64,000 nt of DNA from Sphingobium fontiphilum (GCF_014196635.1 NZ_JACIEB010000001.1:372001-436000); one strand, 5' to 3'. Counted from the first letter of the stretch, positions 56,631 to 64,000 are shown. The notes: a model not told the origin generated them from the letters alone. Made by a program: numbers and translations.

Positions 56631-57268
56631 CTACCGAAGAACTGATCGCCGACATGAGCCGGACCGTGCGGCCCGTGCGTCGCCATGCCGTCGCCATCCG
56701 CATCGCCGCCGGCATGGCCTTGGGCGGGGTGGGCACGGTCCTGCTGATCCTGGCCTGGCTCGGGATCAATCCCGATCTTGGCCTCGCCATGCGCGGCTAT
56801 GCCTTCTGGATGAAGTGGATCTATACCATTTCCCTGGCCCTGTGCGCGGTTGCCGCCACCATCCATCTGGCCCGACCCGACAGCCGCCGCGTAGGGTGGC
56901 TGTGGATCATGGCTGTTCCCGCCCTTTTGCTCGCCGTCATCGGCCTGATTGAAATGGCGCAGGCGCCATCGACGCAATGGCTGCCAATGTGGCTGGGCGT
57001 GAGCTGGAAATCCTGTTCCGCCAACGTGTTTCTGCTGTCCATCCCGATCTTTGCAGGCTTGCTCTGGTCATTTCGGGAACTGGCGCCCACACGGTTGCGT
57101 CTGGCCGGAGCGACGGCCGGATTGGCCGCAGGGGCATGGGCGGCGACGCTCTATTGCCTCCATTGCCCGGAAGTGTCGGCGATCTTCGTGCTGACATGGT
57201 ATTCGCTGGGCATTGGCCTGACGGCTTTGCTCGGTTCCGTCATTGGCCCGCGCCTGCTTCGCTGGTAA
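56627..57268 (+). CDS. nrsF: NrsF family membrane anti-sigma factor (DUF1109)
   Basis: Six-helix inner-membrane anti-sigma factor of 213 residues. A cytosolic N-terminus (TTEELIADMSRTVRPVRRH) would hold the sigma factor, followed by helices near 22-44, 62-80, 92-110, 130-148, 158-176 and 182-206. Cys130 (SWKSCSANV) and Cys180 (YCLHCPEV) correspond within one position to the two cysteines I recall as essential for metal sensing in Caulobacter NrsF (131 and 181). Cys177 forms a CxxC with Cys180. Translationally coupled to sigF by an ATGA overlap. Confidence 0.92.
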   Translation: MTTEELIADMSRTVRPVRRHAVAIRIAAGMALGGVGTVLLILAWLGINPDLGLAMRGYAFWMKWIYTISLALCAVAATIHLARPDSRRVGWLWIMAVPALLLAVIGLIEMAQAPSTQWLPMWLGVSWKSCSANVFLLSIPIFAGLLWSFRELAPTRLRLAGATAGLAAGAWAATLYCLHCPEVSAIFVLTWYSLGIGLTALLGSVIGPRLLRW

Positions 57269-57280
57269 TTTGCGGCCTGT

Positions 57281-57306
57281 GTAACCGGACGGCCGGGGCG
57301 GGCGAA
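57281..57306 (+). promoter_or_regulatory. SigF-type promoter of bufA2-bufB-bufC
   Basis: GTAACC at 57281-57286, 16-base spacer, CGAA at 57303-57306. It starts 12 bases after the nrsF stop and about 38 bases ahead of the bufA2 ATG. It allows bufA2BC to be transcribed separately from sigF-nrsF. Confidence 0.85.
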
Positions 57307-57344
57307 ATACCCATGCCAATCCGGCCATAGTTTCAGGAGAATTT

Positions 57345-57614
57345 ATGAACACGCTCGCTTCCGGCATCAGCCTCGCCACCACCGCCGCCATTGTTGCCGT
57401 CGCCGCGGCCCAGACGGCCCCGGTCTTCGCCAAGAGCCAGGAAGATGGCAAGCAGATCCATTGTTACGGCATCAACAGCTGCAAGGGCACATCCGACTGC
57501 AAGACGGCGAAGAATGAGTGCAAGGGCCTCAATGACTGCAAGGGCCAGGGCTTCAAGACCCTGACGTCGAAAGCCTGCGCGGCCGCCGGCGGTTCGACCA
57601 GCGAACCGCAATAA
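57345..57614 (+). CDS. bufA2: BufA2-type bufferin precursor
   Basis: An 89-residue RiPP precursor with a signal peptide (cleavage near FA-K, residue 29) and a core with six Cys at 40, 46, 52, 59, 65 and 78. The repeated pattern HCYGINSCKGTSDC, NECKGLNDCKGQGF and SKAC is that of the second bufferin family, distinct in length and Cys spacing from BufA1. Expected to be modified on Cys by the adjacent DUF692 enzyme and to bind copper or related metals in the periplasm. AGGAG precedes the ATG. It leads a bufA2-bufB-bufC operon. Confidence 0.92.
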   Translation: MNTLASGISLATTAAIVAVAAAQTAPVFAKSQEDGKQIHCYGINSCKGTSDCKTAKNECKGLNDCKGQGFKTLTSKACAAAGGSTSEPQ

Positions 57615-57624
57615 TCGGTTATTT

Positions 57625-57651
57625 GCCGCCGCCCCGCCATGGGGCGGCGGC
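57625..57651 (+). promoter_or_regulatory. intercistronic stem-loop between bufA2 and bufB
   Basis: GCCGCCGCCCC (57625-57635) and GGGGCGGCGGC (57641-57651) form a perfect 11-bp GC stem with a 5-base loop, 10 bases after the bufA2 stop. No long T-run follows, so it probably protects the bufA2 message and lowers, without abolishing, bufB/bufC expression. Confidence 0.75.
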
Positions 57652-57676
57652 CTCCTTTCATCATGGACCCGGCGGC

Positions 57677-58501
57677 ATGACGGCATCATCATCCCTTTTT
57701 GGCCTCGGCATGCGGACACCGCATTACGCCCATTTCCTGGATGAAGATGTGCCGGTCGATTTCGTCGAGGTGATCTCCGAAAATTTCATGGTTGCCGGAG
57801 GGAAGCTCCGCGACATCCTGCGCCGGGTGCGCGAGCGCCTCCCCGTCGCCCTCCATGGCGTGTCGATGTCGGTCGGATCGGCCACGGGGCTTGACCCCAG
57901 CTACCTTGATCGATTGCGCGCTCTGGTTGACGAGGTCGATCCGCTGTTCGTGTCGGACCATCTGTGCTGGACCCGCGTTGCCGGCTTCAGTTCGCATGAC
58001 CTGCTGCCCATACCCTACACGGCCGAGGCCCTCGATATCGTGAGCGCCCATGTCCGCCAGGCGCAGGACGCGCTGGGCCGCGCCATGCTGATCGAAAATC
58101 CGTCCAGCTATGTCGGCTTTGCCCAGTCCGAAATGAGCGAATGGGAATTTCTGGCGGCGCTGGTGGAACGAACCGGCTGCGGTTTGCTGCTCGACGTCAA
58201 CAATATTTATGTCAGCGCCCATAATCATGGCTTCGACCCGCTCGCCTATGTCGCTGGCCTGCCGATCGAGCATGTCCGCCAGATCCACCTTGCCGGGCAT
58301 AGCCAGGGCGAACATCTGTTGATCGACACCCATGACCAGCCCGTGCCCGATCCCGTCTGGGCGCTCTATCGCCATGTCATGCGGCGCGTTGGTCGGGTGG
58401 CGGTGATGATCGAGCGGGACGACAATATTCCGCCATTGCCGGATCTGCTCGCTGAACTCGATGTCGCGCGCGCACTGGCCGGGGAAAGGCTGGCGGCATG
58501 A
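57677..58501 (+). CDS. bufB: MNIO (DUF692) bufferin maturase BufB
   Basis: Multinuclear non-heme iron oxidative enzyme of 274 residues, TIM-barrel fold, which oxidises Cys residues of the precursor peptides in the cytoplasm. Ligand-bearing motifs are all present: ALHGVSMSVG (His60), SDHLCW (His95), LIENPSSYV (Glu140), LLDVNNIYVSAHNHG (Asp173, Asn176, His182), IHLAGHS (His204), DTHDQPV (Asp217, His219) and MIERDDNIP (Glu246). ATG 57677 was chosen; the upstream frame runs through the hairpin. It is coupled to bufC by an ATGA overlap. It is the only DUF692 gene in the window although two precursor genes exist. Confidence 0.94.
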   Translation: MTASSSLFGLGMRTPHYAHFLDEDVPVDFVEVISENFMVAGGKLRDILRRVRERLPVALHGVSMSVGSATGLDPSYLDRLRALVDEVDPLFVSDHLCWTRVAGFSSHDLLPIPYTAEALDIVSAHVRQAQDALGRAMLIENPSSYVGFAQSEMSEWEFLAALVERTGCGLLLDVNNIYVSAHNHGFDPLAYVAGLPIEHVRQIHLAGHSQGEHLLIDTHDQPVPDPVWALYRHVMRRVGRVAVMIERDDNIPPLPDLLAELDVARALAGERLAA

Positions 58502-59235
58502 CGCTGGCCGCGATCCAGAACGATTTCCGACTGTGGCTGAGCAAGGCCGACGATGCGGCGGCCGCGCGGATCGGCGATGGCCCCGGCCTTGCCGTCTATC
58601 AGAACAATTATCGCGTCCAGTTGATGGACTGCCTCGAAAGCGCCTATCCTCAAAGCCTCGCCTGGCTGGGCGATGCCGCCTTCCGGGCGGTGGCGGCGCA
58701 TCATGTCGACCGCTTCGCGCCCGACAGTTGGACGATTGACGATTATCCAGCGGATTTCGCCACGACATTGGCGACATTTTACCCGGACGACCCGGAAGTG
58801 GGTGAACTGGCCATATTGGAGCTGGCTTTGGCCAATGCCTTTGTCGCCCTTGACTCGCCTGTGTTGACCACCAGCGATTTGCCCGCGACCGATTGGGACA
58901 GGGCGTCGCTGCGCCTTGCGCCCTCGGCAAAATTGTTGACCATGACGACGAACGCGGCGGCGATCTGGTCTGCGCTTGCCCAGGATGAAGAACCGCCTGC
59001 CGCGGCGCTGCTCCATGCCCCGGTCACGCTGATGACCTGGCGGCATGACCATATCTCCTGCTACAGAACGCTGGACGGGGATGAGGCAGCGATATTTCGC
59101 TCGCTGGGCGACGGGCTCGGGTTTGCGGATATTTGTGCGGCCCTTGCGGATCGGGCGGGCGATGATGCGCCGGGCGGCCGCGCGGGCCTGCTGCTGGCGC
59201 GATGGGCCACCGAACAATGTCTGGCCTTCGCCTGA
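58498..59235 (+). CDS. bufC: bufferin maturase partner BufC (DUF2063)
   Basis: A 245-residue partner of the MNIO enzyme. The N-terminal DUF2063 domain (about 1-95) shows IQNDFRLWLSKADD, LAVYQNNYRVQLMDCLESAY, WLGDAAFRAVAAHHV and the YPADFATTLATFYPDD region; a C-terminal wHTH-like region follows (EAAIFRSLGDGLGFADICAAL). Such partners recruit the precursor peptide to the enzyme. It starts within the bufB stop. A tRNA-Asn gene on the other strand follows. Confidence 0.92.
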   Translation: MTLAAIQNDFRLWLSKADDAAAARIGDGPGLAVYQNNYRVQLMDCLESAYPQSLAWLGDAAFRAVAAHHVDRFAPDSWTIDDYPADFATTLATFYPDDPEVGELAILELALANAFVALDSPVLTTSDLPATDWDRASLRLAPSAKLLTMTTNAAAIWSALAQDEEPPAAALLHAPVTLMTWRHDHISCYRTLDGDEAAIFRSLGDGLGFADICAALADRAGDDAPGGRAGLLLARWATEQCLAFA

Positions 59236-59310
59236 CAGGCATAGGGCCTCTATTACCGGCAAAATTTTAGGAAGATGTTCACCCGCTCCTTGGCGGCAGC
59301 GGTGAAAATC

Positions 59311-59385
59311 TGGCTCCCCGAGTAGGATTCGAACCTACGGCCATTCGATTAACAGTCGAATGCTCTACCGCTGAGCTATCGGGGA
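59311..59385 (-). tRNA. tRNA-Asn (GTT anticodon)
   Basis: Read on the minus strand: acceptor TCCCCGA/TCGGGGA followed by G and an encoded CCA. The D-stem is GCTC/GAGC, the T-loop is GGTTCGAATCC, and the anticodon loop CTGTTAA gives GTT (asparagine). It lies between bufC (opposite strand) and nadK (same strand, upstream). Confidence 0.97.
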
Positions 59386-59465
59386 GCAGCCCCGCTTCCG
59401 CCGGGCAGGCCGCGCCTATAGCAGCGGGATTCGCGAAATGGCAAGCGGTAAAAGGGAAAGAATTT

Positions 59466-60242
59466 TCACGCGATGAACTGTTCCGCCGCGATGCGATCGT
59501 CCAGCGTATGTTCGGGGTCGAACAACAGGGTCAGCGGGGTTGCGCGGTCGATACGCACGTCCACCACCGCCACATCGCGCACTTCGCGCTGATCGGCCAC
59601 CGCGCTGACCGGCCGTTTGACCGCGTTGAGCACGGTGAAGCGGATATGGGTGCTTTGCGGCAAAATCGCGCCGCGCCAGCGCCGGGGGCGAAAGGGACTG
59701 ATCGGCGTCAACGCCACAAGGCCGCTGCCCAGCGGCAGGATGGGGCCATGGGCGGACAGATTATAGGCGGTCGATCCCGCCGGCGTCGCCACCAGCACGC
59801 CGTCGCACACCAGTTCGGGCAGGACGACGCGATCATTGACCTGCACCTCCAGCTTCGCGGTCTGGCGCGTCTCGCGCAGCAGCGACACTTCGTTGATCGC
59901 GGGGATGGAAAACCGCTCGCCATCGACGGTATCGACGGTCATGCGCAGCGGATTGACCTTGAAACTCTTGGCTTCGTGCATGCGCTGCTCCAGCCGGTCC
60001 AGCCGCCATTCGTTCATCAGAAAGCCGACCGTGCCCAGGTTGATGCCGAACACCGGCAATATGCGCCGCGTTTCCAGCATCGCGTGCAACGTCTGCAACA
60101 TGAAGCCATCGCCACCCAGCGCCACCACCATTTCGGCCTGCCCCAGCGGCACGAAATCATAAGCCGCGCGCAGCCTCTCCTCGGCCGCCTTCGCCGCCGA
60201 CGTCGGCGAAGCCACCAGCGCGCATCTCACTTCGCTGTTCAT
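59466..60242 (-). CDS. nadK: NAD kinase
   Basis: ATP-dependent kinase making NADP from NAD. The 258-residue product has VVALGGDGFMLQT (GGDG at 43-46), the AINEVSLLR motif with the conserved Asn-Glu, and CDGVLVATPAGSTAYNLSAHG. Full length. Its ATG overlaps the moaA stop by 4 bases, so it is translationally coupled to moaA although the pathways differ. Confidence 0.95.
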   Translation of the reverse strand: MNSEVRCALVASPTSAAKAAEERLRAAYDFVPLGQAEMVVALGGDGFMLQTLHAMLETRRILPVFGINLGTVGFLMNEWRLDRLEQRMHEAKSFKVNPLRMTVDTVDGERFSIPAINEVSLLRETRQTAKLEVQVNDRVVLPELVCDGVLVATPAGSTAYNLSAHGPILPLGSGLVALTPISPFRPRRWRGAILPQSTHIRFTVLNAVKRPVSAVADQREVRDVAVVDVRIDRATPLTLLFDPEHTLDDRIAAEQFIA

Positions 60243-61225
60243 CCGCCGGTGACGCTCATATGGCGCACGGTCGCGCCCTGTGTGCCGTCGCCATGGATCT
60301 CAAAATGATGCCGTGGCGCCTTGGCGCGCAGGGCCCGGTCAATTTCCCGGTCGAGCGCCGCCATCCCGCCAGTGCGGAATGCGCCCTTGAGGTCGACATG
60401 GTCCTCATGGCCCAGGCACATGTAGATGCGCCCCTCGCAGGTCAGCCGCATACGGTTGCAATCGTCGCAAAAATTGGCGGTGAGCGGCGTGATGAGGCCC
60501 AGACGCGCCTTCATCCCCTCAACCGAAAAATAGCGCGCCGGTCCGCCCGTCCGCGATGGCAGGGGGGTGATCGCATGGGCCGAACGCAGCGGCGCAATGG
60601 CTTCGTGCATGGGCAGGTAATGGTCGCTGCGGTCCTCGCCCGTATCACCCAGCGGCATGGTTTCGATCAGGGTCAGATCATGCCCCTGCGCATCGCACCA
60701 GCGCAGCATGGGCAGGATCATGTCCTCATTGATGCCGCGCAGCGCCACCATGTTGATCTTGATTCGAATATCCGCAGCCCGCGCGGCAGCGATCCCGCGC
60801 ATCACCGAGGCGATATCCCCGCCGCGCGTCAGATGGGCGAATGCGGCCGGGTCCAGCGTATCCAGGCTCACATTGATCCGCCGCACGCCGGCATCCGCCA
60901 GCGCGTCGGCATGATCGGCCAGGCGGGTGCCGTTGGTGGTCAACGTCACCTCGTCCAGCCCGCCGTCCGCCAGATGTCGGCCGATACGACGGACCAGATC
61001 CGGCAGATCCCGCCGCATCAGCGGCTCGCCCCCCGTCAAGCGGATGCGCCGCACGCCCCTTTCGATGAAGCGGTCGGCGATCAGCGCGATTTCTTCCAGC
61101 GACAAAAGTTGGTTACGAGGCAGAAAGCGCATCTTTTCCGCCATGCAATAGCGGCAGCGCAAATCGCAGCGGTCCGTCACCGAAATCCGCAAATAGCTGA
61201 TATGGCGGCCATGACTATCGGTCAT
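60239..61225 (-). CDS. moaA: GTP 3',8-cyclase MoaA
   Basis: Radical SAM enzyme for the first step of molybdenum cofactor synthesis. The 328-residue protein has the SAM cluster CDLRCRYC (Cys20, 24, 27) and the second cluster CDDCNRMRLTCEG. The C-terminus shows an altered GG-type end (VTGG), as in active MoaA. ATG 61225 begins the conserved segment ISYLRISVTDRC; a longer frame to 61384 was rejected. No other moa genes lie nearby. Confidence 0.95.
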   Translation of the reverse strand: MTDSHGRHISYLRISVTDRCDLRCRYCMAEKMRFLPRNQLLSLEEIALIADRFIERGVRRIRLTGGEPLMRRDLPDLVRRIGRHLADGGLDEVTLTTNGTRLADHADALADAGVRRINVSLDTLDPAAFAHLTRGGDIASVMRGIAAARAADIRIKINMVALRGINEDMILPMLRWCDAQGHDLTLIETMPLGDTGEDRSDHYLPMHEAIAPLRSAHAITPLPSRTGGPARYFSVEGMKARLGLITPLTANFCDDCNRMRLTCEGRIYMCLGHEDHVDLKGAFRTGGMAALDREIDRALRAKAPRHHFEIHGDGTQGATVRHMSVTGG

Positions 61226-61385
61226 ATCGGCGGAAGAGGATTGGGACCGGATCACAGGCCAATAGTTAGGCGAAGCGGTTGGCCTGCGCAAGAAGGCCGC
61301 CAGCATCGGTTGCGAGCCGGTGAAGAGGACGGTAACCCGGCCATGATAGGACCGCACGGCTCGCGGCGACGGAGACAGGAACAAG

Positions 61386-63404
61386 GTGAAGCACAGGAGC
61401 GGCCCGGACGACAGCCATCAAAGTCTGTTCATTCTGTCCACGGGCGATCGTGACGGCATTGCCGACCTGGTGCGCGATCAGGGGTGGCAGGCCATCGCCG
61501 TGCGCAGGCGCGCCGGCGCGGTGCAGCGCTATCTGGCGGGCGACGCGCTGATCGCGCTGGTCGACATCCGCAACGTCAAGGATCCCCTGCCGCTCATCGG
61601 GCCGCTGGCGCCCGCGGTGGAGGCAAGCGGCGGCGGACTGATCGCGCTGATGGATGCGAATCGCCTCGATCAGGTTCCCGAACTGACGGCCATCGGGGTC
61701 ACTCATGTCCTTTCCGACCCGGTTACGCCCGACGCCCTGCGCGCGGCGCTGGCCTGCGCGCAGGCGATGACCGACCGGCTGGGCGGCGGCGTCGCTCAGG
61801 CGCGACGGGCCCGGCGCATCCGGCGCGGCGATTCGCTGTTCTGGCATTTTGATCCCAGAACCCGGCGCGTCCGCCTCAGCGAAGCGCTGGCTCGCACATT
61901 GTCGCTGCCGACCGAGGCCATGAATCCCGCCGCCCTGCTGCGCCGGGTGCCGCGGGCAGACCGGGCGATGGTGGCCATGGCCCTGCGCGGCATGATCCGC
62001 ACCGGCCGCCTCGCCAGTTTCGTCCATGGCGCGCCGGGCGGCGGCGCCGACCGGATGGTCCACCATCCGCGCATCAGCGACGGGGTCGTCGTCGGCGACG
62101 TCGAATGGCTGGCGGAAGGCCATCATCGCGACATGGGCGCGCGCGACTATCTCACCGGGTTGCGGACCCGTCAGGATGCGATGAACTGGATCGAGACGCA
62201 TTTGGTCAAGGACATGACCCTGCTGTCCCTGTCGATCAGCCAGTTTGACCGCATGAACGCCGCCTATGGCCAGGTGGCGGGCGACGCCCTGCTCGGCCGG
62301 ATCGCCCGGCGCGTCGAACGCATGGTCGACGAAGTGACCGGCCCCGGCCCCATCGTCGCGCGCGTCGCCGGCACGGAATATCTCGTGGCGTTGACCGGCG
62401 ATCATGCGGCGCCCGAACGGGCCATTTTCCTGGCGCGCCGGATATTGTCGGCGATAAGCCGCCCCTTCAACGCAGGCGACCATCTGATCCGGCTGACGGC
62501 GCGATGCGGCATCGCCCAATCACGGCCAGGCGACGACGCGCTGCACCTGATGCGCCGCGCGGGCATGGCGCTGGCGGACGCCAAGCAGGCGGGCGGCGAG
62601 GGCATTCGCATCCTCACCGCCGATCATCGCAGCCGCCAGGTCGACACCGATCAGCTTGAGACCGACCTGCGCCTTGCGCTCAATCGCGGCGAAATCGGCA
62701 TCGTGTTCCAGCCGCAATATCCCGTCGACCAGCAACGCATCGTCGGCGTGGAGGCTCTCGCCCGCTGGAATCATCCCAAATACGGCCCCTTGGGCGCGGG
62801 CATATTGTTCGCGACGGCCGAACGGTCGGACTATATGCTGCCGCTTTCCGCCCATATCCAGGAACAGGCCTTGCGGCAGGCGGCGAACTGGCCCGCCGCC
62901 CTGTCGTCGCTGCGCCTGTCCATCAATGTCACGGCGGCCGACATCGCCCAACCCGATTTCATGGCGAACCTGCTTGGCATGGTCGACCGCTGCGGCTTTC
63001 CGCGCGCGCGGCTGACGGTGGAGATTACCGAAAGCGGGTTGATCGAGGATATCGATGCAGCGACAACCCTGCTCGCCGCCATGCGGGCCGAAGGGCTGGC
63101 GGTGGCCATTGACGATTTCGGCACCGGCTATTCCAGCCTCGCCTATCTTAAGAGCCTGCCGCTCGACTATCTGAAGATCGACAGCGGCCTCGCGCAGGAT
63201 ATCGCCGGCTCCGCCCGCGACCGCATCATCGTGCGCGGCGTCATCCACATGGCGAAATCGCTGGGCTTGAAAGTGATCGCGGAAGGGGTCGAAACCGAGC
63301 AGCAACTCGACCTGCTGGCAAACGAAGGGTGCGACATGTATCAGGGTTTCCTGCGATCGCCGGGCGTCTCGTCGACAGAACTGGTCGCGCTGGTTTCGGG
63401 CTGA
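61386..63404 (+). CDS. c-di-GMP phosphodiesterase with degenerate GGDEF and intact EAL domain
   Basis: A 672-residue cytosolic signalling protein without membrane segments. An N-terminal region (about 10-125) resembles a receiver fold (LIALVDIRN, GVTHVLSDPVTPDALRAAL) but lacks a full acidic pocket. A PAS-like region (about 145-240) follows. The GGDEF domain (about 255-410) has AGTEY at about 328-332 in place of GGDEF, so no cyclase activity is expected. The EAL domain (about 425-665) has VEALARW, NVTA, EITES, DDFGTGYSSLAYL and EGVET, so phosphodiesterase activity is likely. The GTG at 61386 follows AGGAAC. Divergent from moaA. Confidence 0.9.
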   Translation: MKHRSGPDDSHQSLFILSTGDRDGIADLVRDQGWQAIAVRRRAGAVQRYLAGDALIALVDIRNVKDPLPLIGPLAPAVEASGGGLIALMDANRLDQVPELTAIGVTHVLSDPVTPDALRAALACAQAMTDRLGGGVAQARRARRIRRGDSLFWHFDPRTRRVRLSEALARTLSLPTEAMNPAALLRRVPRADRAMVAMALRGMIRTGRLASFVHGAPGGGADRMVHHPRISDGVVVGDVEWLAEGHHRDMGARDYLTGLRTRQDAMNWIETHLVKDMTLLSLSISQFDRMNAAYGQVAGDALLGRIARRVERMVDEVTGPGPIVARVAGTEYLVALTGDHAAPERAIFLARRILSAISRPFNAGDHLIRLTARCGIAQSRPGDDALHLMRRAGMALADAKQAGGEGIRILTADHRSRQVDTDQLETDLRLALNRGEIGIVFQPQYPVDQQRIVGVEALARWNHPKYGPLGAGILFATAERSDYMLPLSAHIQEQALRQAANWPAALSSLRLSINVTAADIAQPDFMANLLGMVDRCGFPRARLTVEITESGLIEDIDAATTLLAAMRAEGLAVAIDDFGTGYSSLAYLKSLPLDYLKIDSGLAQDIAGSARDRIIVRGVIHMAKSLGLKVIAEGVETEQQLDLLANEGCDMYQGFLRSPGVSSTELVALVSG

Positions 63405-63454
63405 TCCCCGGTCGCCATTGCCCTGCCCCGGCAAATGACGTTAACAACAGCGGC

Positions 63455-63802
63455 ATGAATGAACTTTTCGCCTTCAAGATCCTCACCCGTCCGCAATATG
63501 ACCAGTTCCGCGCCGATGGCTTATTTGGCGGCGCGCCCGTCGACATCGCCGATGGCTATATCCACATGTCCACCCGCGATCAGGCGGCCGAAACAGCGGC
63601 GAAGCATTTTGCCGGGCAGGATGATCTGGTGATGCTGATGATCGACCTTGCCGCCTATGGCGACGCCATCAAATGGGAAGAATCGCGCGGCGGCGCCCTG
63701 TTCCCGCATCTTTATGGCGATCTGACGATGGCTTCAGTCGCGGGCAAGGTGGTGTTGCGCATCGGCGACGATGGCCTGCATCAGTTTCCGGCCGGATTCT
63801 GA
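63455..63802 (+). CDS. DUF952 family protein
   Basis: A 115-residue DUF952 protein: NELFAFKILTRPQYDQFRAD, then DGYIHMSTRDQAAETAAKHF and WEESRGGALFPHLYGDL. The family is small, cytosolic, and distantly like ADP-ribosyltransferase folds; no activity is established. The ATG at 63455 gives the family N-terminus; the longer frame overlaps the EAL gene. It overlaps the converging gene at the window edge by 22 bases. Confidence 0.88.
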   Translation: MNELFAFKILTRPQYDQFRADGLFGGAPVDIADGYIHMSTRDQAAETAAKHFAGQDDLVMLMIDLAAYGDAIKWEESRGGALFPHLYGDLTMASVAGKVVLRIGDDGLHQFPAGF

Positions 63803-64000
63803 CCTGTGTGCCCGACACGCGCCATGCGCACGACCCGTCCGCGCCGCACCCGATAATCCCACCCGCCCCAGCGGATGCGCGATGAACAGGCGGCGGCGAT
63901 CTGCACCGCCAGATGGGTCCAGGTGACGGCGAATGGCGCGACCATGTCCCACCACAGCGACCGGCGCACCGCGACGGCCTGATCCGGCTCCACCACCGCC
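63781..64000 (-). CDS. C-terminal fragment of a probable membrane glycosyltransferase
   Basis: Only the last 70 or so residues lie in the window; the gene continues past the right edge. The visible part has a hydrophobic stretch (WWDMVAPFAVTWTHLAVQIA) followed by a basic tail with RIRWGGWDYRVRRGRVVR. That ending is seen in GT2-type membrane glycosyltransferases such as the HpnI/ceramide-glucosyltransferase-like group. The family call is tentative since the catalytic domain is outside. Confidence 0.4.
   Translation of the reverse strand, partial: AVVEPDQAVAVRRSLWWDMVAPFAVTWTHLAVQIAAACSSRIRWGGWDYRVRRGRVVRMARVGHTGQNPAGN

Noticed and set aside
61226..61385. Molybdenum-cofactor riboswitch upstream of moaA
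   Set aside because: The intergenic region is short and no conserved Moco-element helices could be recognised by eye.

Overview
The window is chromosomal DNA of a GC-rich alphaproteobacterium. Gene content and order point to the Sphingomonadaceae, probably Sphingobium or a close relative: rpiB-glyA-nrdR, tsaB-rimI-mucR-fur-plsC-miaB-phoH-ybeY-corC, many TTG/GTG starts and short 4-nt gene overlaps. The genus is an inference; the family placement is fairly secure. There is no prophage, insertion sequence, CRISPR array or rRNA operon. Two tRNA genes (Thr-TGT and Asn-GTT) are present.

Layout. 1-4.2 kb: rpiB (partial), glyA, nrdR, trmJ, a chorismate mutase and rpsD with a terminator. 4.2-8 kb: divergent secreted S9 and M28 peptidases. 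8-14 kb: agmatine catabolism (aguA, aguB), then on the minus strand a Crp-type regulator, ilvD and a DEAD-box helicase. 14-22.8 kb: Fe-S assembly (nfuA), a nitroreductase, and the housekeeping run tsaB-rimI-mucR-fur-plsC-miaB-phoH-ybeY-corC. 22.8-24.3 kb: a lower-GC islet with an extended HU paralogue, a small membrane protein and gene debris. 24.3-34.3 kb: DUF2142, MOSC, glycosyltransferase, rarA, tRNA-Thr, patatin lipoprotein, glutaminase, YnfA and a nucleotidyltransferase. 34.3-43.4 kb: alaS, glcB/lysR, maeB and an L,D-transpeptidase. 43.4-49.1 kb: YitT, hisI, leucine-dehydrogenase-type enzyme, photolyase, rppH and a DUF481 barrel. 49.1-52.7 kb: an arginine succinyltransferase (AST) segment. 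53-55.1 kb: orphan TadE/TadG. 59.3-64 kb: tRNA-Asn, nadK-moaA, a GGDEF/EAL protein, DUF952 and a truncated glycosyltransferase.

The highlight is 55.1-59.2 kb, a compact bufferin (copper-binding RiPP) locus. A central ECF sigma factor and its membrane anti-sigma NrsF are flanked by a divergent bufA1-doxX unit and a downstream bufA2-bufB-bufC unit. Two unlike Cys-rich precursors are therefore encoded beside only one MNIO/DUF692 maturase and one partner protein. All three transcription units start with the same exact promoter element, GTAACC-N16-CGAA, the form I recall for Caulobacter SigF promoters. The locus reads as one self-contained, autoregulated metal-stress regulon. Each precursor gene is followed by a strong intercistronic stem-loop, which would favour high precursor expression over enzyme expression.

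Starts were chosen from Shine-Dalgarno matches and family N-termini. Product calls come from motifs read by eye; no database search was run.
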